DNA from: Candidatus Peregrinibacteria bacterium
Lineage (GTDB): Bacteria; Patescibacteriota; Gracilibacteria; Peribacterales; Peribacteraceae
Length of the DNA stretch: 56,750 bases
Direction: 5' to 3'
NCBI GenBank assembly: GCA_016186175.1
Contig: JACPMB010000004.1
Location: 1 to 56,750 of the forward strand
Part shown: positions 42,882 to 50,766 of the stretch, piece by piece
Position numbering within the stretch: the stretch's first letter is position 1
How the letters are laid out: each line of letters opens with the position of its first letter
Notes under the pieces: model-generated
Seen by the model: the letters and a program-made list of their open reading frames with translations, nothing else
Told to the model about the DNA's origin: nothing
Database searches by the model: none
Program-made: the position numbers and the translations under genes

Positions 42882-43706
42882 TTATCCATCTGATAGCGTT
42901 GGACCCTTCGGGTCGAACTTTTTCGAACTGATCGCCTTCTTCCCTGTTTTGCTTTCAATTTCTTTGCGGGCATTACCTGCGACCGTTCCGCCTTCGCGCG
43001 CGACCCGTCGGTTTTCATCCCACGTCTTCGGTTCTCGTTTCTGGGAAATCTCTGTCGTTGCCGTCTCTGCCAGCATGTTCAGAACAAGTTCAAGGTTCGT
43101 CATATTGTCTCTGAGATTTTCCTTTTTGAGCCCCTTGAGTTGCTTGTACTGCTTCGTCGTGATTCCCGCCCAAGCGAGGGTAATTTCATCCGTGAGCATC
43201 GCAAATTCAGTTCCCTGCTTCACACCGCGTTTCTCCCACTCGTCTGTGAGCAGTTTTCGCACCTCGATACTTTTCAGGCGCTGGTTAATCCAGTTATCGC
43301 TGTAGCCTTTCTTACGCAACGTGTTCAGCGCGCGTTTGATGCCGAGTTCTGGATCGTGCATCTCCTCGATGCGTTCATGACCGACCCTCGCAAGCCATAG
43401 CTTGAATGGCTCTGCGTTCGGTGATGGGACGGACTGGATTATGCGGAGCATGATCTCGGTGTTGGCACAGTCCGTGAGCCGCATTTTTCCGTCTGCTGCC
43501 CGCATTTTCAATGCGTGACATTTTGTCACGGTTTCACTTCCTTCCTTCTTTAACCGCTCTTTGAGCTTACGCCAGTAGGCGAGAGAATCCCTGCTTTCGC
43601 TCAACACCCCGACAACATCAGTGACGGAGAAGTACCATTGCTCCTCCTCCGCATCCCAGAGGCGGCGGATAGTCTTTCCTTCAAAGAGAGCGATTTTGGT
43701 AGACAT
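42882..43706 (-). CDS. BRO-N / prophage antirepressor-like protein
   Basis: A 274-residue protein of the BRO-family group found with mobile elements in many bacteria. The N-terminal Bro-N-like domain reads KIALFEGKTIRRLWDAEEEQWYFSVTDVVGVLSESRDSLAYWRKLKERLKKEGSE, continuing with IMLRIIQSVPSPNAEPFKLWLARVGHERIEEMHDPELGIKRA. The C-terminal part has WAGITTKQYKQLKGLKKENLRDNMTNLELVLNMLAE and a basic end. It probably binds DNA and regulates mobile-element genes. TACTCT lies 6 nt before the ATG. Confidence 0.85.
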   Translation of the reverse strand: MSTKIALFEGKTIRRLWDAEEEQWYFSVTDVVGVLSESRDSLAYWRKLKERLKKEGSETVTKCHALKMRAADGKMRLTDCANTEIMLRIIQSVPSPNAEPFKLWLARVGHERIEEMHDPELGIKRALNTLRKKGYSDNWINQRLKSIEVRKLLTDEWEKRGVKQGTEFAMLTDEITLAWAGITTKQYKQLKGLKKENLRDNMTNLELVLNMLAETATTEISQKREPKTWDENRRVAREGGTVAGNARKEIESKTGKKAISSKKFDPKGPTLSDG

Positions 43707-43712
43707 GTGTGC

Positions 43713-43718
43713 AGAGTA
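43713..43718 (-). promoter_or_regulatory. -10-like hexamer of the BRO-family gene
   Basis: TACTCT on the minus strand, 6 nt before the ATG at 43706. Confidence 0.45.
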
Positions 43719-43740
43719 TCATATTTTACATCTTCACCCC

Positions 43741-44055
43741 ATGACTTACATTAGTTCTGACATTGAGCTGTCTGAACCAATCTCGAACTTTTTCAGGTCT
43801 TCGATCCCGCTCTTCTTCCCAACGATGGGAAATCCTGCGCTCATGAAGGAACGCAAGCATGCCAATAAAGTGATCACGGCCTTGGCACGCAAGAATCTCA
43901 CCTTCGTCCATATGGTGTGGAAGAAGAAGATGGCATTCGATCTCGACATCTACCGCCAACGAAAACTGGCGACGGCAGCGGTGAGTGGTATCATTCCTTC
44001 ATCATCCGCATGTCCATCGTCGGCGGCTGACCTCGTGACCAACCTTGTCCGTTAG
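43741..44055 (+). CDS. Uncertain short hypothetical ORF
   Basis: A 104-residue frame (MTYISSDIELSEPISNFFRSS ... IYRQRKLATAAVSGI). The opposite strand over 43726-43990 also reads as plausible protein (ECHLLLPHHMDEGEILACQGRDHFIGMLAFLHERRISHRW), so the coding strand is not settled. No family is recognised. It probably represents debris of an acquired gene. Confidence 0.25.
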   Translation: MTYISSDIELSEPISNFFRSSIPLFFPTMGNPALMKERKHANKVITALARKNLTFVHMVWKKKMAFDLDIYRQRKLATAAVSGIIPSSSACPSSAADLVTNLVR

Positions 44056-44592
44056 GACATTGCGAAGTGTGAGGCAGCCGTCCTTTGATGAATAGGGCAC
44101 ATGTCCCCCTCGCAAGACGAGGAGAGGACGGATAGAAGCGTATCGAAGATCTTCGGCATCCGTGTGGTCGCCACTTCTCGACGGTTTCCGATAGGGAAAG
44201 GAGGCGAGAGGCGGCAACCGTCAGCTATGTCTCACTCGTCATATTCCTTCTTGATCTCCCGTGGAAAAACACCGTCAAGGGTATATTTCCTCAGACTGAG
44301 GCCACGATCATAGAAGTGTGGTGGAGCAGTAGGGATCAATTTCGAACTCGACAGACCTCGGAAAGTGGATCCACTTGAACGATCAGAAAAGCTTATCTGC
44401 TTGAGGAATTCCTTGGATTTTGTGAAAAATATTCTGAAAGCTACTCCAACGATGGAAAGTATTCTTACACTATGAAAGCTTGGGGGTCGTCAATGAGCTG
44501 TAGGGATCAATATTGAACTTTTCATGCGCTAAATCCCCCAAAAGGTGACAATAGCGAGGGCCAGTGTTTTGAAATCAGTTAAAAACAGCTCT
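44056..44592. other. Gene-poor stretch with possible gene debris
   Basis: No convincing intact gene is present. TAGGGATCAAT(T/A)T(C/T)GAAC occurs twice in direct orientation (about 44331 and 44503). Between them a short frame (about 44374-44517) reads AYLLEEFLGFCEKYSESYSNDGKYSYTMKAWGSS, which looks like a decayed coding fragment. Nothing else is recognised. Confidence 0.4.
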
Positions 44593-44790
44593 TTAGTACA
44601 AACGCGTTCCATCTTCGTCGATCTTTATCACATTTGGATCATCAAGTGGTTCTTGCTCCTGAATCTCCTTCATGAGGATCAGCAATCCTATGGCATTGGT
44701 GAAGTCAAAGTTTCGCCATTTCTCAGGAAGTTGCTTTCTAAAGTCGTCCATAGTATGCAGACCATAGAGCTCCTTAAAAAGAATGTTCAA
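44593..44790 (-). CDS. Small hypothetical ORF or gene remnant
   Basis: A 65-residue frame (MNILFKELYGLHTMDDFRKQLPEKWRNFDFTNAIGLLILMKEIQEQEPLDDPNVIKIDEDGTRLY). Amino-acid composition is protein-like, but no family is recognised. It could be the C-terminal piece of a longer lost gene. It lies downstream of the membrane-protein gene on the same strand. Confidence 0.35.
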   Translation of the reverse strand: MNILFKELYGLHTMDDFRKQLPEKWRNFDFTNAIGLLILMKEIQEQEPLDDPNVIKIDEDGTRLY

Positions 44791-44839
44791 GCGAAGACGC
44801 TTCTATGTCAGTAGATTGCAAGTCCTATGCTCAAATGAA

Positions 44840-45412
44840 TCATTTTTTCTTGCGCCGAAAAATTGCATCACTTTCAAGACGGGGATTCATCACGATCCAA
44901 CGATATATAGGGAAACTTAAAATAAGGGCATAGATGGTATTTATTATCGCACGCATAAATGTGTATGGCATTTGTTCCTTGAGTGCTGAAAGTATGGGTT
45001 GACCATATTGAAGAGGTCCGACGGGAACTCGATAAATAATGTCGAAGAGAATTGATCCGATGAATGCATAAAGAACATAACCAAGGATTTTTACTTTATT
45101 TTTCTTAAGTAATAATGCGGCCAAAGCAAGTACAACGGCATAAGCAAAACCTTGAACGAATATCCAGTTAGGAAGATCTGGTCTCCAAATAGCGAAGAAG
45201 GAGATACTGTAAATCAGGGTATATATAGCACTGCCAAGCACACCTAATTTTTCTGCGAAAGGCATGAGTATCGCGATCATTGGATGAGCATCGCCTAGCG
45301 GGAAACCGCCAATAAAAATGGAATACGGCTGTAACGGGACAAGAATGATTGCAAAGCAAATCAACCATCCCAGAATGCATTTTATCCACATCTGACGAAA
45401 AGTAGATAGCAT
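44840..45412 (-). CDS. Five- to six-helix membrane protein, possibly ECF S-component-like
   Basis: A 190-residue hydrophobic protein with about five or six membrane helices and a basic C-terminus (RRKKK). The small size, helix number and central GYVLYAFIGSILFDIIYRVPVGPLQYGQPI segment recall substrate-binding S components of energy-coupling-factor transporters, but the match is only structural. No ECF ATPases are nearby. Function is not assigned. Confidence 0.55.
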   Translation of the reverse strand: MLSTFRQMWIKCILGWLICFAIILVPLQPYSIFIGGFPLGDAHPMIAILMPFAEKLGVLGSAIYTLIYSISFFAIWRPDLPNWIFVQGFAYAVVLALAALLLKKNKVKILGYVLYAFIGSILFDIIYRVPVGPLQYGQPILSALKEQMPYTFMRAIINTIYALILSFPIYRWIVMNPRLESDAIFRRKKK

Positions 45413-45536
45413 GTGACAAGGGGTACTCGGTGTATCTATCGTATCTGTTTTCTTTTCAGAGAGCTAGTGTGGTGATTCTGAACGAATGTGCAATCCAGAA
45501 ATTTAAACAAGATTGATTTGAACCCATTGTGCAAAG

Positions 45537-45622
45537 TCGCACAAAGTGTGCGGACTCGTTCAAAGTGCATCAAAAAAGCCCCAGTTGCTCATTGTGAGCA
45601 AACTCGATCAAAGTGTGCAAAG
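45537..45622. repeat. Short CAAAGTG repeats upstream of tRNA-Ala
   Basis: CAAAGTG/CAAAGT words recur about five times, including the paired phrases ACTCGTTCAAAGTGCATCAA (45565-45584) and ACTCGATCAAAGTGTGCAAA (45602-45621). No gene is seen in 45413-45629. Confidence 0.5.
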
Positions 45623-45629
45623 TTGTCAT

Positions 45630-45705
45630 TGGTGGAGCTGAGGGGACTTAAACCCCTGACCTCTGCAATGCGAATGCAGCGCTCTATCAGCTGAGCTACA
45701 GCCCC
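45630..45705 (-). tRNA. tRNA-Ala (anticodon CGC)
   Basis: 76 nt on the minus strand with acceptor GGGGCTG/CAGCTCC (one G-T pair), D arm GCTC...GAGC, anticodon stem CTGCA/TGCAG around TTCGCAT, T arm AGGGG-TTTAAGT-CCCCT and encoded CCA. Reads GCG codons. Confidence 0.94.
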
Positions 45706-45743
45706 ACGAAACGATGGTAGCTCTCGCAATGAATCAGTTCAAC

Positions 45744-45920
45744 GACCCTTCGACTCCGCGCTGCGAGCGCTCCGCTCAGGGTCATTCGATCGCACCTGTG
45801 GTAAACGCACTCTAAACCAGTACGAAGAACCATGAGGAGCGTAGCGATCGAATGGTGAGCGAGGCCCCGCAGGGCCGAGTCGAATGGTGAGCGAGGCCCC
45901 GCAGGGCCGAGTCGAATGGT
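45744..45920. repeat. Repeat cluster ending in tRNA-Phe
   Basis: A palindromic CCCTTCGACTCCGC...GCTCAGGGTCA unit (45745-45784) is followed by a 32-bp unit in exact tandem (45849-45880, 45881-45912). A third partial unit merges into the tRNA-Phe CCA end. The same unit, minus the tandem copy, abuts tRNA-Val at 24283-24316. Confidence 0.85.
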
Positions 45921-45991
45921 GGCCCAGGCCAGAATCGAACTGGCGACGCCAGGCTCTTCAGGCCTGCGCTCTACCACTGAGCTACCGGGCC
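45917..45991 (-). tRNA. tRNA-Phe (anticodon GAA)
   Basis: 75 nt on the minus strand with acceptor GGCCCGG/CTGGGCC, D arm GCTC...GAGC, anticodon stem CAGGC/GCCTG around CTGAAGA, T arm GCCAG-TTCGATT-CTGGC and encoded CCA lying inside the adjoining repeat. Confidence 0.94.
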
Positions 45992-46060
45992 ACGGAAGCA
46001 ATACTATCAAATAATCATTGTCTTCCAAACAGACGTCCATTTCGCTGCGAATTCTGATGA

Positions 46061-47035
46061 TCATCTGAAAATCTGATACAGCTCCAGCGCGAGCAGCGTG
46101 AACCACCCGGCCTGGAGAGCGAATTCGAAAAAATACTGCTTGCTGATGCTGAAGTTCTGCGAAACGATTCCGTATATGTCTTCCAGCGAAAGAAGCTTCT
46201 CCCGAATGGCCTTGCGCCAGTCCTCCAGCCGCAGCTTTTTCGCTGCAAGCTCGTAAAGCCTGGCGGAGTACCAGTCTCCAATCAGCTTTACCTCGCGCAC
46301 TATCGCGTCGAATTCCATGATCGAGGAAGCGCGTATGCCGATCACTTCTTTGAACGCCCGGGTCACCTCGCCGCTCCAAAAAAGGAAACGCGTCATGGCT
46401 TTGGTTCGCATGAGATGCTCAAGACGCACAAGGCGGCTGTCCAGATCGCCATCGAGCATGCGGTATCTGAGCAACTGGAGATTCGCCAGCTCAAGCAATT
46501 CGAGCACGGCATCGGCCTCGCCGGTCGGCTCGAAAACGAAAGCGCCGTCCCAGTCAATTATCACCATATCCTGATCGCCGTATTTGAGCTGCGTCTGAAG
46601 CGTGTAAGCGATTTCCGATTCGTCCAAAGGAATTATTTCCGACTTCAAAAAACCTGCGATCGCGGCGCCTTTGCGCAGGAATTGCTCCGGCGGCCCTTCG
46701 TAGCCGCTTACGACCGCAAGCGCGTACTCCTCGCTCATCTCCAGTTTCGCGCGGTGTTTTTGAAGAGCCAGTTTGCATTCACCTATCATCGAATTGCGCA
46801 TGGCAAAGGCTTCCGCGGAAAACACATCCTCAACGTCGCAACTCACTTCCGCAAGAATTACATCCGGCGGATAACTTTTGACTGTCACGCTGCCTGCTCG
46901 CTCAATTATGCACTGCTTGGGCGCGGCCTCGCCGTAGTACTTTGGAGCGCTCTTCTGCGGCTTCACCACGACCGTCCGTTCCCTATTTTGGGCGGCGGGA
47001 CCTTCGGCCAGCACGAATGCGATAAGGCGCGACAT
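46061..47035 (-). CDS. Hypothetical protein with a C-terminal hydrophobic segment
   Basis: A 324-residue, mostly cytoplasmic-looking protein with a helical second half (LELLELANLQLLRYRMLDGDLDSRLVRLEHLMR; WYSARLYELAAKKLRLEDWRKAIREKLLSLEDIYGIVSQ) and a hydrophobic end (FFEFALQAGWFTLLALELYQIF) that may insert in the membrane. The phrase MVIIDWDGAFVFEP resembles domains found upstream of predicted membrane-bound helical bundles, but no family is assigned. TATACT lies 8 nt before the ATG. It is divergent from the VanW gene. Confidence 0.65.
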   Translation of the reverse strand: MSRLIAFVLAEGPAAQNRERTVVVKPQKSAPKYYGEAAPKQCIIERAGSVTVKSYPPDVILAEVSCDVEDVFSAEAFAMRNSMIGECKLALQKHRAKLEMSEEYALAVVSGYEGPPEQFLRKGAAIAGFLKSEIIPLDESEIAYTLQTQLKYGDQDMVIIDWDGAFVFEPTGEADAVLELLELANLQLLRYRMLDGDLDSRLVRLEHLMRTKAMTRFLFWSGEVTRAFKEVIGIRASSIMEFDAIVREVKLIGDWYSARLYELAAKKLRLEDWRKAIREKLLSLEDIYGIVSQNFSISKQYFFEFALQAGWFTLLALELYQIFR

Positions 47036-47043
47036 CGGCGTGC

Positions 47044-47049
47044 AGTATA
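47044..47049 (-). promoter_or_regulatory. -10-like hexamer of the 324-residue hypothetical gene
   Basis: TATACT on the minus strand, 8 nt before the ATG at 47035. Confidence 0.5.
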
Positions 47050-47068
47050 CTGGATTTCATTTAGATAC

Positions 47069-47096
47069 TTGATAAATTATATAAATATTGTATAAT
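47069..47096 (+). promoter_or_regulatory. Consensus-like promoter of the VanW gene
   Basis: TTGATA, 16-nt A/T-rich spacer, TATAAT. Initiation is expected near 47103, giving a leader of about 13 nt before the ATG at 47116. Confidence 0.75.
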
Positions 47097-47115
47097 ATGC
47101 ATAACACCAACACCC

Positions 47116-47664
47116 ATGCGCACCTACACGTTCCTTACATTGGCATTGGCCCTCTCGGCCGCCATCATTTCGTCCCAGGTTGCCTCTTCGCTTCAGGCAC
47201 GACTGATCCCGCCCGGTACGCCGTATCATGAAGCGGCACAGGAGCCGGCTGCGGAAACGCAACGCGTGGTCAGCCGGCTGATCGGCAGAATCGCCAGCCG
47301 CTACGGTTTCCAGCTGGGAGTTTCCGAAGCGTTGCGCGGAATCAAAGAACAACGTGAGCTGCTTGCGCGCAACGTGCAAGTGGAATTCAGCCCCGATGAC
47401 GGGAAAATTTTGGAACCGTGGCGTGCCGGCGCCGAGCGTTTCCTGCAAGTCGAAATTTCGCCTATGGGCATGCGCAGTTCCATTGATCAATCGCGCATCG
47501 CGGCTGAGACATCGAACGAGGACACCGTCGGAGTCATATTCCCAAAGGAAACCGTACTGCTCTCCACGTCGCGCGACGAAGACGGAATCTGGAGAGCGGA
47601 AACGTGGCGAAATCCGGATACGAATATGAAGATGATCCAGCGCAGAAAATCGCGGAAGCGCTGA
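47116..47664 (+). CDS. VanW-like protein, N-terminal part before the frameshift
   Basis: A 182-residue frame with a signal or anchor segment (LTLALALSAAIISSQVASSL), then an extracytoplasmic N-terminal domain. After WRAETW the frame drifts into a basic, non-conserved tail ending RRKSRKR. The continuation of the protein lies in another frame from about 47607. One extra A in the AAA run at 47609-47611 would read WRKSGYEYEDDPAQKI and fuse the two into one VanW protein of about 470 residues. Confidence 0.7.
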   Translation: MRTYTFLTLALALSAAIISSQVASSLQARLIPPGTPYHEAAQEPAAETQRVVSRLIGRIASRYGFQLGVSEALRGIKEQRELLARNVQVEFSPDDGKILEPWRAGAERFLQVEISPMGMRSSIDQSRIAAETSNEDTVGVIFPKETVLLSTSRDEDGIWRAETWRNPDTNMKMIQRRKSRKR

Positions 47665-48536
47665 AAAACGACACGGAAGAGACGATCGCCGTGCGCCTTA
47701 GAGCCGCGCCGGGACGCATCAACAACGAATCACTGGAGGAGCTCGGCGACCTTGTTCTGCTGGCAAGCGGCAGATCGGATTTCGCAGGGTCCGGAGAGGG
47801 TCGCAAAGCCAACATACGCAAGGGCCTGACCAAATACATTCACAACTCGATGGTGGAGCCCGGGCAGGAATTTTCCATCAACGCCATTCTCAAGCATGTC
47901 CCGATCAAGGAATGGGAGATGGCGCTCGGCATATTCGGCGGCGGCATTCTGCGGCCGGTCGCCGGCGGCGGGCTGTGCCAGGTCGCAACCACTTTGTACC
48001 GCGGCATACTGAATGCCGGATTCCCAGTCACGCAACGAAGCAATCACAGCCTGTTCGTGCATTATTACGAAAAGTACGGCGTCGGCATTGACTCGACTAT
48101 TTTCCCCGGCAGCGCTCCGGACCTGCGGTTCATAAACGACACGGCAAGCCCGCTTCTTATTCAGGCGTACGTGGAAGATGCGGAAGCGACCGTGAACATC
48201 TATGGCACTCCCGACGGCAGGACTGTCCGCATGACCGGCCCATACTTTGCCGAAAACGCGCCGGAGGAGTTCCGTGTGAACGGAAGGAAACTTTCGTCGC
48301 GCGAGATAGCGTGGGTGCGGGACGTGACGCGCTCCGATGGCATAGAGTCGCGGGACGTCGTGCTTTCGCGATATAAGACGATTCCGCGATCGGTGGTGCG
48401 GGAGCACGCACGCACTCTTGCTACGGTGCCGGCCAACGTGCGCGCCGCCGATCTTTTGCGAATGCACGCGGCCGCCGGGGAAAAGGAATCTGTGGCGCAG
48501 GAGCCCGCTCTTGATATGCATGCTCGCGTGCAATAA
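47604..48536 (+). CDS. VanW-family protein, C-terminal part after the frameshift
   Basis: Holds the VanW domain: VEPGQEFSINAILKHVP ... GIFGGGILRPVAGGGLCQVATTLYRGILNAGFPVTQRSNHSLFVHYYEKYGVGIDSTIFPGSAPDLRFINDTASPLLIQAY. VanW proteins are cell-surface proteins of unclear function found in vancomycin-resistance clusters and widely in CPR and Firmicutes. The region from about 47607 to the domain (EDDPAQKIAEALKNDTEETIAVRLRAAPG) is the missing continuation of the upstream frame. The GTG at 47604 is probably not a real start. Confidence 0.85.
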   Translation: MAKSGYEYEDDPAQKIAEALKNDTEETIAVRLRAAPGRINNESLEELGDLVLLASGRSDFAGSGEGRKANIRKGLTKYIHNSMVEPGQEFSINAILKHVPIKEWEMALGIFGGGILRPVAGGGLCQVATTLYRGILNAGFPVTQRSNHSLFVHYYEKYGVGIDSTIFPGSAPDLRFINDTASPLLIQAYVEDAEATVNIYGTPDGRTVRMTGPYFAENAPEEFRVNGRKLSSREIAWVRDVTRSDGIESRDVVLSRYKTIPRSVVREHARTLATVPANVRAADLLRMHAAAGEKESVAQEPALDMHARVQ

Positions 48537-48661
48537 TGCCTGAATACGCCATTCGAAAATAAAATTGGATTCAGTCAAATAGTATTTGCACCCTGAATGA
48601 AGCCGTGCGCTATCATGCGTCGGCACTTTTTTGTGCGCTCTTATCTCATTCCCTGCGTCCC

Positions 48662-49426
48662 ATGAATTCTCTATTGGATTCGCTTTCCAAACGCACGACA
48701 TGGTCCGGTTTTGTTCTCGGGCTCCTTGGAGGAGCCGCAGTTTCCTGTTTGCTGATAGGTCTCGTTCTGGGTTATTCCCTTGCCGGAGGCGCCCGAGGCG
48801 CAAGAGGCGTTGCAGTTGAAGTAAATAAGCCGTCCGATGCAGCGCCGCCGTCGCAGCCGGCTCCTGCCAAATCTGTTCCGCCCGTGACGGACGATGATCA
48901 CTTGCGCGGCGATCCGAATGCGAATATCACCGTCGTCGAATACTCGGATTTCGAATGTCCATTCTGCAAGAGACACGCGCCGACCATGGCGCAGGTGTTG
49001 GAAGCGTACAAAGGCAAGGTGAACGTTGTATACCGTCATTTCCCGCTTAGTTTCCACCAGAACGCGCAGAAGCTGGCTGAAGCCTCCGAATGTGCAGCGG
49101 AACTGGGCGGCAATGACGCCTTTTGGGAATATCATGATGAAATTTTCAATTCCACAGCCGCAAACGCCGCCAAAGCGACTCCTGAGCGATTTAAGGATGT
49201 CGCCAAAAAAATCGGAGTGAACGATTCAAAGTTCCAGAAATGCATTGACAGCGGCAAGCACGCCAAAAAAATCGCGGATCAGATGCAGGGTGGGATAGAA
49301 GCCGGCGTCCAGGGAACTCCCGGCAACTTCATCGTGAACAACGACACCGAGGAAACCAAAGAAGTCTCCGGCGCCGTTCCATTTGCATCCTTCCAATCGT
49401 CAATTGACGCCATGCTCGGAAAATGA
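48662..49426 (+). CDS. DsbA-like thiol oxidoreductase, membrane-anchored
   Basis: A 254-residue protein. The N-terminal transmembrane anchor (about 14-38) is followed by a Pro-rich spacer and a DsbA-type thioredoxin fold with catalytic CPFC in VVEYSDFECPFCKRHAPTM (about 94-112) and the cis-Pro segment VQGTPGNFIVNN. It would form disulfides in exported proteins such as the Cys-rich ones encoded in this window. Its stop overlaps the next start by 4 bp (ATGA at 49423). The frame opens at 48605; the anchor favours 48662. Confidence 0.9.
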   Translation: MNSLLDSLSKRTTWSGFVLGLLGGAAVSCLLIGLVLGYSLAGGARGARGVAVEVNKPSDAAPPSQPAPAKSVPPVTDDDHLRGDPNANITVVEYSDFECPFCKRHAPTMAQVLEAYKGKVNVVYRHFPLSFHQNAQKLAEASECAAELGGNDAFWEYHDEIFNSTAANAAKATPERFKDVAKKIGVNDSKFQKCIDSGKHAKKIADQMQGGIEAGVQGTPGNFIVNNDTEETKEVSGAVPFASFQSSIDAMLGK

Positions 49427-50448
49427 AGCGCTTTCTTTTTTCAATCGGCGCGTCGCTTTTAGCTGTCTTTGTGACAGCATGCATTGCGACGCCGCCGGCA
49501 TCCGCGCCAATCCAGCCGGTCGAGAGTCCGGCAGCTGCCGGCGGCGGAGAGCTCTCCTCTGCGAAGCGCAGCGCTTCCATAGAAGGTGTGTTGCAAAAAG
49601 CCGGTGTAGATATCTATATGCAGGGAACGCACCGTCTGCTTATGGACGACGGCACGTTTTTGCTGCTCCAAAGTTCCACCGTGCGTCTTGATGATTTTCT
49701 TGATTCCCGCGTGATCGTCACCGGCGGCGTGCAACCTGCCGTCGGGGCCGGCGGCATGATAATGAACGTGGAAATGCTCGTGCCGGCCGAATCCCTGCCC
49801 CCGGAGATATTGATCGAAGGCGCACAGTTCGGCAGGTCGTCATCCGCGTTTTCCAGCGCACATTCCGTGACTCAGGCCGACGACGCTGCCGCATCGTCCG
49901 TTGCTCCGATTTCAGCGCGGAGCTGGTCCTCATCGCCATACCTTTCGTCCGCGGCAGCCACACCGCCCACTGCGCCCTTTGTCCCTGCCGCTCCGATTGC
50001 TCCAGAAGCAGTCAGCAGCTCCTCTGCTTCAGCATCAAGCCTGGCGTCGTCTTCGGCTGATGCATCCGCAATCATCAAAACTATGGCGAAAGCCGCAGTG
50101 GGGCAGGAAACTTTTGCAGTCCAATACTGCAACGGCCATATCGGCTTCTGCGTTCCTCTGCACAAGTATTGGTTTTACAAATCATTCGGATCTGCTGTGT
50201 CTCCATACCTGTGGCATGTGGAAATTTCGAGCCGGCCGGTCGAGGAAGCCGGGCAGGGAGTGCTGGTTGTGAACCTCGTTTCTGGATCGCTGACCGGCCC
50301 CGAGGGAGCGGCCGTCGCGCAGGGCGATTTCGTCGTCGCTTCCCGCCAGTGGACCGGAGGCAGGCACTTTGAAATCTCGGGGCCGGCGGAGCTTAAAGCC
50401 GCAGTTGAATTTATGGCGAACGGCGTTGAAGTTTATTCCGTCGAATAA
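49423..50448 (+). CDS. Lipoprotein with a Ser/Ala/Pro-rich linker
   Basis: A 341-residue protein. The signal MKRFLFSIGASLLAVFVTAC ends in a lipobox Cys20. A small beta domain (about 50-125, VLQKAGVDIYMQGTHRLLMDDGTFLLLQSS) is followed by a linker rich in Ser, Ala and Pro (about 140-215). A C-terminal domain (about 220-341) has one close cysteine pair (YCNGHIGFCVP). No enzyme is recognised. It is translationally coupled to the DsbA-like gene, which could oxidise that pair. Confidence 0.72.
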   Translation: MKRFLFSIGASLLAVFVTACIATPPASAPIQPVESPAAAGGGELSSAKRSASIEGVLQKAGVDIYMQGTHRLLMDDGTFLLLQSSTVRLDDFLDSRVIVTGGVQPAVGAGGMIMNVEMLVPAESLPPEILIEGAQFGRSSSAFSSAHSVTQADDAAASSVAPISARSWSSSPYLSSAAATPPTAPFVPAAPIAPEAVSSSSASASSLASSSADASAIIKTMAKAAVGQETFAVQYCNGHIGFCVPLHKYWFYKSFGSAVSPYLWHVEISSRPVEEAGQGVLVVNLVSGSLTGPEGAAVAQGDFVVASRQWTGGRHFEISGPAELKAAVEFMANGVEVYSVE

Positions 50449-50751
50449 ATGCAGGAGAAGGACTACCACCCCTTGACCGAAACACTGCGCCTGTACGCCG
50501 GCTGGCTCGTCGCCTGCCTCTTCGCCATATATGCGGCCGGAAGCTATCAACATATAAGACAGCTTCCTTTCCGGATTTCAACGCTGGATGAATGGATTGC
50601 CTCGCCGGTGATCTTGCAAACCTCTCTGGCTGCGTTTCTGTTTCTTATGCTCGGCAGCGTTCATCAGGCAGCCGGAAAGGGGGTTTGGAAGGGAATAGGA
50701 CTGACGGCAATAGGCTTTGCTCTTCTTGTTGTTTTTCGTGCGAACGCGTAA
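50449..50751 (+). CDS. Small membrane protein with about three helices
   Basis: A 100-residue protein with hydrophobic segments at about 17-33, 52-68 and 78-97. It begins on the base after the lipoprotein stop, so it belongs to the DsbA-lipoprotein operon. No family is recognised. Confidence 0.62.
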   Translation: MQEKDYHPLTETLRLYAGWLVACLFAIYAAGSYQHIRQLPFRISTLDEWIASPVILQTSLAAFLFLMLGSVHQAAGKGVWKGIGLTAIGFALLVVFRANA

Positions 50752-50766
50752 TTGGGAATAATAGCG

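Noticed and set aside
43726-43990. Minus-strand frame with ECHLLLPHHMDEGEILAC as a transposase
   Set aside because: The wording only loosely recalls transposase HUH or DDE regions; no catalytic set is visible and the plus strand is equally plausible.
45488-45694. 68-residue frame ending ELRGLKPLTSAMRMQRSIS
   Set aside because: The end is tRNA-Ala read antisense, a known artefact, and the rest is the CAAAGTG repeat region.
45849-45912. Tandem 32-bp units as a CRISPR array
   Set aside because: The units are directly adjacent with no spacers, run into a tRNA, and no cas genes are present.
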